Assembly (NCBI GenBank): GCA_902767195.1
Contig: CACXGS010000245.1
Coordinates: 1 to 20,243 of the forward strand
DNA from: an uncultured Lachnospiraceae bacterium
GTDB taxonomy: Bacteria; Bacillota_A; Clostridia; Lachnospirales; Lachnospiraceae
DNA: 20,243 bases
Direction of reading: 5' to 3'
Position numbers and translations under genes: made by a program. The notes under the pieces are model-generated. The model was not told where the DNA came from, ran no database searches, and saw only the letters and a program-made list of their open reading frames with translations. Positions 16,531-20,243 of the stretch are shown piece after piece (the first letter of the stretch is position 1; every line of letters starts with the position of its first letter).

Positions 16531-17418
16531 TTAATCAATGTATTTTCCGTTAAGAACGTCCTGCAGATAGAGTCCGTACTGGTTCTTGCTCATGAGCTCA
16601 CAGGCTTTTGTCAGCTCTTCCCTGCCGATCCAGCCGTTCAGATATCCCAGTTCTTCCAGACATGCAATCTTTCGATGGGCATGCTGTTCTACTGTTTTCA
16701 CAAAATTAGTGGCATCCACAAGGCTTTCATGAGTTCCGGTATCCAGCCAGGTAAATCCTCTGCCCAGAAGTTCCACATGAAGTTCATTCTGCTCCAGGTA
16801 GATCCGGTTCACATCAGTGATCTCCAGCTCACCTCTTGCAGATGGTTTCAGATTCTTGGCGTATTCCACTACCCTGTTATCATAGAAATACAGACCGGTC
16901 ACACAGTAATTGCTCTTCGGTTTTTTGGGCTTCTCCTCGATAGAGATGGCTTTCCCGTTCTTGTCAAACTCCACAATACCGAAGCGTTCCGGATCATCTA
17001 CATAATAGCCGAAAACAGTGGCTCCGGAATCCTGTTCGGCACGGTCAACAGCCTGTCTCAGGCGTTTCTGAAGACCGTGGCCATGGAAAATATTGTCCCC
17101 GAGAACCATGGCAACGGTATCGTCTCCGATGAATTCTTCGCCGATAATAAAGGCCTGGGCCAGTCCGTCCGGGCTGGGCTGTACAGCATAGCTTAAATGG
17201 ACGCCGAACTGATGCCCGTCTCCCAGAAGTGCCTGAAAGCGGGGAGTATCATCCGGGGTGGATATAATCAGAATATCCCGGATTCCTGCCATCATCATCA
17301 CACTCATGGGGTAGTAGATCATGGGTTTGTCATAGATGGGTAATAGCTGCTTGCTGGTGACTGTCGTCAGGGGATACAGTCTTGTGCCGGATCCTCCCGC
17401 CAGAATAATTCCTTTCAT
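16531..17418 (-). CDS. rfbA: Glucose-1-phosphate thymidylyltransferase
   Basis: The enzyme joins dTTP and glucose 1-phosphate to make dTDP-glucose, the first step and usual feedback point of dTDP-L-rhamnose synthesis. The 295-residue nucleotidyltransferase has the signature GGSGTRLYP (8-16), [12 protein letters not shown] (23-34), VLGDNIFHG with metal-binding D108, and EEKP (161-164). [11 protein letters not shown] lies further toward the C-terminus. Its length is standard for RmlA. A GGAGGAG site precedes the ATG. It starts 32 bases after the glycerophosphotransferase and ends 12 bases before rfbB. Confidence 0.97.
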   Translation of the reverse strand: MKGIILAGGSGTRLYPLTTVTSKQLLPIYDKPMIYYPMSVMMMAGIRDILIISTPDDTPRFQALLGDGHQFGVHLSYAVQPSPDGLAQAFIIGEEFIGDDTVAMVLGDNIFHGHGLQKRLRQAVDRAEQDSGATVFGYYVDDPERFGIVEFDKNGKAISIEEKPKKPKSNYCVTGLYFYDNRVVEYAKNLKPSARGELEITDVNRIYLEQNELHVELLGRGFTWLDTGTHESLVDATNFVKTVEQHAHRKIACLEELGYLNGWIGREELTKACELMSKNQYGLYLQDVLNGKYID

Positions 17419-17450
17419 AATCTCCTCCGTTTCCTCCTCTCAACCGGGAT

Positions 17451-19118
17451 TCACTTTGCCGTGAGATAGGTATTCTTTATATATTCCGCAACTCTTTTTG
17501 TACTCTGTCCGTCTATAGCGTCCAGATAATCCTTTTTAAATGTCTCCAGTGTTTCCTCTCTGCAGGAATTCTCACCGGAGAGCATCTTCAGAGTCTCTGT
17601 CTCCAGGCTCTCCTGGTCTGCCGTCACCGGTCCGGGAACAAAACTCCGGTAGCCAAAATAAAAGTCCCTGCTCCCGATATATTCTTCTTCGTCGAATGCA
17701 TAAAAGAGCATGGGAAGCCCGAGTATGGCTGCCTCGAATATACTTGAACTGTAATCCGTAATCATCAGGTCACTGATCAGCATCAGGTCATTAATGTGAT
17801 CCTGTCCTGTCAGGTCTGCTACCCGTTTCCGGAAACGGCCTTCCACATTTGTCTTTTGATGAACAAAAGGATGATGCCTGATAATGAGGAAAACATCTTC
17901 CGGCATCTTTTCCATAAACCGGTTGACGTCAAAAGCTTCCTCCGGATAATAGGCATCCCGGTTGCCATCGCCCCGGAAAGTCGGAGCAAACAGCACAACT
18001 CTGCGTCCCTTCATCTCCGGATATTTTCCATAGAGAACAGCCTTCTTTCTCTCTTTTCTCTCCTCACTCAGGAACAGGTCGTCCGTCCGGGGCACTCCGA
18101 GCGGAAGAACATTGGCCGGGTTCACTGCAAAAGCTTCCGCATAAATATTGCAGATTGCCGAACTGCTGACGGGAACCATATCATAGGATCTGTGATTCAT
18201 GGAACTCTGGGGAGCGGCACCTTTTTTATCTGCTCTGGTGTGACCGAAAGTCTTGAAGGCGCCGCAGGCGTGCCAGAGCTGCACGATCCTGGTCTCATTT
18301 CTCTCCCGGATACTATGAAGCTGAGGGTAAAAATCCTCCAGAATGATCACTTTTGCCCGGGCACATTTCCGGGCACATTCTGCCAGCTCTTTTTTCTTCA
18401 GCTGATCTACGGTCTTTGTGTGAATGAACTCCTCCACCTCAATATCAGGATCCTTACGAAAGACATCCCTTAATTTCATCAGATTCCCTCCCTCTTCCGG
18501 GAGTCGTTCCGAAAGGAAAAGCACCTGGCGACCGTTGACTTCCGGATTACGAAGGACTTCTTTTTGGTAAGTCTCCGCAAAATAATCCGTATTTTTCTGC
18601 CGGGGACTGTAGCTGTAACCGCTGCCCCGGTACACGATGGCGTTCACCTTTTTCTTGGCCTCTTCCATGTTCTTACCGCATGCATAATAATTCTTCAGCA
18701 GCAAAAAGGGAAGGCAGACTGTATATAACCCGTAGCGGAATCTGCTTTTTCTCTTCTCACGGTCCCGGACAGAAAACTGTTCCCTGTTTACGGGGAAGGG
18801 CTGGTCTTCCAGCATGTGTTCCTCCGCTCCGTACCACAGGGAATAAGTCAGCGTCACATCGTGCTTTGGGGGTACGCGGAATACATAGGGAAGGCGGATC
18901 TTTGCCGTTGCAAGAAATACGTCATGCATTTCGTCTCTGCCCACTTCCCGGTCCAGTTCCACTTCCATGGGAAACCGTCTTTGTGTTCCGCGCTGGGTAA
19001 ACACCGCCTGAACACGGATGTGCCTGTCCTGCATGGCATCCGGGAGGATCCCGCTCATTTTCAGGTACATCGTATGCTGGGATATGTTAACTGTCGTTTT
19101 ATAATTAATGATCGCCAT
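17451..19118 (-). CDS. TagB/TagF-like CDP-glycerol glycerophosphotransferase family protein
   Basis: Members of this family transfer glycerol phosphate from CDP-glycerol to teichoic acid or similar surface polymers at the inner face of the membrane. The N-terminal 110 residues form a beta-rich region seen in some family members, followed by a basic linker (119-128) and a hydrophobic stretch near 130-145. The GT-B-like transferase domain has LWHACGAFKTFG (281-292), LGVPRTD (340-346), LFAPTFRG (376-383), RHHP (414-417) and ITDYSSSIFEAAILG (453-467). Whether it primes or extends a chain, and whether it uses glycerol or ribitol phosphate, cannot be told from sequence. No CDP-glycerol synthesis gene is in the window. 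It heads the rhamnose operon behind a strong promoter. Confidence 0.88.
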   Translation of the reverse strand: MAIINYKTTVNISQHTMYLKMSGILPDAMQDRHIRVQAVFTQRGTQRRFPMEVELDREVGRDEMHDVFLATAKIRLPYVFRVPPKHDVTLTYSLWYGAEEHMLEDQPFPVNREQFSVRDREKRKSRFRYGLYTVCLPFLLLKNYYACGKNMEEAKKKVNAIVYRGSGYSYSPRQKNTDYFAETYQKEVLRNPEVNGRQVLFLSERLPEEGGNLMKLRDVFRKDPDIEVEEFIHTKTVDQLKKKELAECARKCARAKVIILEDFYPQLHSIRERNETRIVQLWHACGAFKTFGHTRADKKGAAPQSSMNHRSYDMVPVSSSAICNIYAEAFAVNPANVLPLGVPRTDDLFLSEERKERKKAVLYGKYPEMKGRRVVLFAPTFRGDGNRDAYYPEEAFDVNRFMEKMPEDVFLIIRHHPFVHQKTNVEGRFRKRVADLTGQDHINDLMLISDLMITDYSSSIFEAAILGLPMLFYAFDEEEYIGSRDFYFGYRSFVPGPVTADQESLETETLKMLSGENSCREETLETFKKDYLDAIDGQSTKRVAEYIKNTYLTAK

Positions 19119-19139
19119 GTTTTTCCTCCTGTTTTTTCA

Positions 19140-19168
19140 ATTATATTATAATATGGTTGAAAGGTCAA
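19140..19168 (-). promoter_or_regulatory. Promoter of the surface-polymer operon
   Basis: On the minus strand TTGACC (19163-19168) and TATAAT (19140-19145) are 17 bases apart. An overlapping pair, TTGCTT (19169-19174) with TATAAT (19145-19150) at 18 bases, is also possible. The AGGAGG site is at 19125-19130, so the leader is very short. A dyad TTGA-N4-TCAA (19157-19168) covers the -35 box. Confidence 0.8.
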
Positions 19169-19212
19169 AAGCAACTTGACTTTGCCTCTCATCCGCCTAA
19201 ACAGGAAAAAAC

Positions 19213-19270
19213 TCCCACTGTTTAACACGGACGGACATTTTCAGGGCCCTGCCCGTGATAAGCAGTGGGA
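19213..19270 (-). terminator. Rho-independent terminator after the MarR gene
   Basis: An 18-base stem pairs 19213-19230 with 19253-19270 with two non-Watson-Crick positions. The loop holds the palindrome CAGGGCCCTG (19242-19251). On the minus strand the tail is GTTTTTTCC, an ideal T run. It lies just after the MarR stop codon and isolates the citrate synthase-MarR unit from the surface-polymer operon. Confidence 0.92.
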
Positions 19271-19283
19271 TATTAAAATACAA

Positions 19284-19772
19284 TTATATCTCCCTGAGTT
19301 CTTCACTCAGGTACTCCAGAAACATCTGGTTATACTGATGCAGGACACGGATCTTGTCATGTCCCATTCTGTCCGCTACCTTCCGGAGCACCCCGGAACA
19401 CTGATCTACGGAGGATTCCAGCTGTTCCCTCCCTCCCGGGGTAAGTGCCACCTTCGTATAACGATGATCGGCTGTGTTGCAGGTCAGCTGCAGATACCCT
19501 TTCTTTTTCAGGCTCTTCAGCAGTCGGGATACCGCCGGTCTGGATGTCTTCATAAGGCGGCCCAGTTTCGAGGGCCTGATCTCTTCATTTGGTTCCGTCA
19601 CCCGGGACAGGGTAAGCAGAAGAACCAGTTCTCCCGGGGGCATATCACACAGCTGCTTCATGGCGACTCCGATCTCTCTCATGAGAATCAGAATCTCCGG
19701 ATAGTCAATCTCTTCCTTAAAGTCTTGCCCGGACTGTTCCGTTTCTTCATTTATCATCTCATTCTGTTTCAT
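19284..19772 (-). CDS. MarR-family transcriptional regulator
   Basis: This is a winged-helix regulator of the MarR family, dimeric proteins that usually repress nearby genes and release DNA on ligand or redox signals. The 162-residue protein has a Glu-rich N-terminus and the helix-turn-helix RPSKLGRLMKTSRPAVSRLLKSL (66-88). The wing ADHRYTKVALTPGG (101-114) follows the family pattern DxRxxxxxLT. C-terminal dimerisation helices run from about 116 to 160. Its ribosome site (GGGAGG) is about 12 bases from the ATG, slightly far. It starts 24 bases after the citrate synthase stop, so it is probably co-transcribed with it. Possible targets are its own operon or the adjacent surface-polymer operon. 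Confidence 0.9.
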   Translation of the reverse strand: MKQNEMINEETEQSGQDFKEEIDYPEILILMREIGVAMKQLCDMPPGELVLLLTLSRVTEPNEEIRPSKLGRLMKTSRPAVSRLLKSLKKKGYLQLTCNTADHRYTKVALTPGGREQLESSVDQCSGVLRKVADRMGHDKIRVLHQYNQMFLEYLSEELREI

Positions 19773-19796
19773 CTTAAATGATGTCCCTCCCCGGAT

Positions 19797-20243
19797 TTAT
19801 TCTGATCGAAATTCCATTGGTATGTATTCTTTATCCGGAGCCACACTCTCGTATGCGGGACGGATTATCTTGTCGACATTAATCAGCTCCTCCATCCGGT
19901 GGGCGCTCCACCCGACCATCCTTGCCACGGCGAACATAGGAGTAAACAGCTGATCCGGCAGTCCGAGGATCCGGTACAGGAAACCGCTGTAAAAGTCGAT
20001 GTTGACACTGACTCCTTTGTAGATCTTTCTCTTGCTGGCAATCGCTTCCGTAGCAAGATGTTCCACTCTGTCATAAAACTCGAATTCTTTTCCGTAGCCC
20101 TGGGCATGAGCAAGCTTATCCAGATAACCTCTGAAAATCAGCGCCCTGGGATCTGAGATGGAATAGACGGCATGTCCCATACCGTAGATCAGACCGCTCC
20201 GGTCAAAGGCTTCCTTATTCAGAAGCTTGAGAAGATATGCCCG
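19797..20243 (-). CDS. gltA: Citrate synthase, C-terminal part (gene continues past window edge)
   Basis: Citrate synthase condenses oxaloacetate and acetyl-CoA to citrate. The window holds the last 148 residues, and the reading frame is open to the right edge, so the start lies outside. YGMGHAVYSISDPR contains the active-site histidine (fragment residue 24, equivalent to pig His320). VSVNIDFYSGFLYRILGLP contains the catalytic aspartate (fragment residue 83, equivalent to Asp375). MVGWSAHRMEEL is the conserved CoA-side helix. This is the Si-type GltA fold and not the homocitrate synthase-like Re type. No truncation is seen within the visible part. The MarR gene follows after 24 bases. Confidence 0.95.
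   Translation of the reverse strand, partial: RAYLLKLLNKEAFDRSGLIYGMGHAVYSISDPRALIFRGYLDKLAHAQGYGKEFEFYDRVEHLATEAIASKRKIYKGVSVNIDFYSGFLYRILGLPDQLFTPMFAVARMVGWSAHRMEELINVDKIIRPAYESVAPDKEYIPMEFRSE

Noticed and set aside
1..20243. CRISPR array, tRNA, rRNA, insertion sequence or toxin-antitoxin system
   Set aside because: No regularly spaced repeats, cloverleaf-like sequence, transposase or toxin-like gene was seen. The AbrB-like gene has no adjacent toxin partner, so a MazE-type antitoxin reading is not supported.

Overview
The window looks like a chromosomal segment of a low-to-mid GC Firmicute, most likely class Clostridia and probably Lachnospiraceae. The reasons are the strong AGGAGG-type ribosome sites, sigma-A promoters close to TTGACA/TATAAT, a CX3CX2CX3C Mrp/NBP35 protein, a dnaE-pfkA pair, an AbrB-like regulator with a Bacillus-type N-terminus, and a DeoR regulator beside an HPr-like protein. 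This placement comes from gene content and protein style, not from a search. Sixteen genes are supported, one of them cut by the right edge. I recognise no rRNA, tRNA, CRISPR array, insertion sequence or prophage gene, and no gene-free stretch exceeds about 225 bases.

Layout from left to right. Positions 1-129 are ambiguous edge sequence. A minus-strand unit follows: rpe -> mrp/NBP35-like -> ftsH, ending in a hairpin at 130-158. Next, also on the minus strand, are a small membrane protein (82 aa), dnaE and pfkA, ending in a terminator at 3838-3870. A short plus-strand island holds a DeoR/GlpR regulator and a 79-aa HPr-like protein without the phosphocarrier histidine. A long two-way hairpin (10322-10397) separates that island from a minus-strand pair made of a secreted multidomain SGNH hydrolase and a cyclophilin. 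An AbrB-like regulator with a perfect consensus promoter comes next. A five-gene minus-strand operon follows: a TagB/TagF-like glycerophosphotransferase, then rfbA, rfbB, rfbD and rfbC. At the right edge, a citrate synthase gene (cut by the window) leads into a MarR regulator and a strong terminator.

How the genes work together. rfbA-B-D-C encode the complete dTDP-glucose to dTDP-L-rhamnose pathway, and the glycerophosphotransferase at the head of that operon points to a rhamnose-containing and/or glycerol-phosphate-containing cell-surface polymer. The secreted SGNH hydrolase next door may act on surface glycans, which is inference. Most of the rest is core metabolism, replication and proteostasis. 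The parts most worth a second look are the HPr-like protein that keeps the regulatory serine but not the catalytic histidine, the rfbC/abrB junction where a terminator, a stop codon and a perfect -35 box share the same bases, and the MarR regulator just upstream of the surface-polymer operon. I found no clear evidence of a wholly new system.
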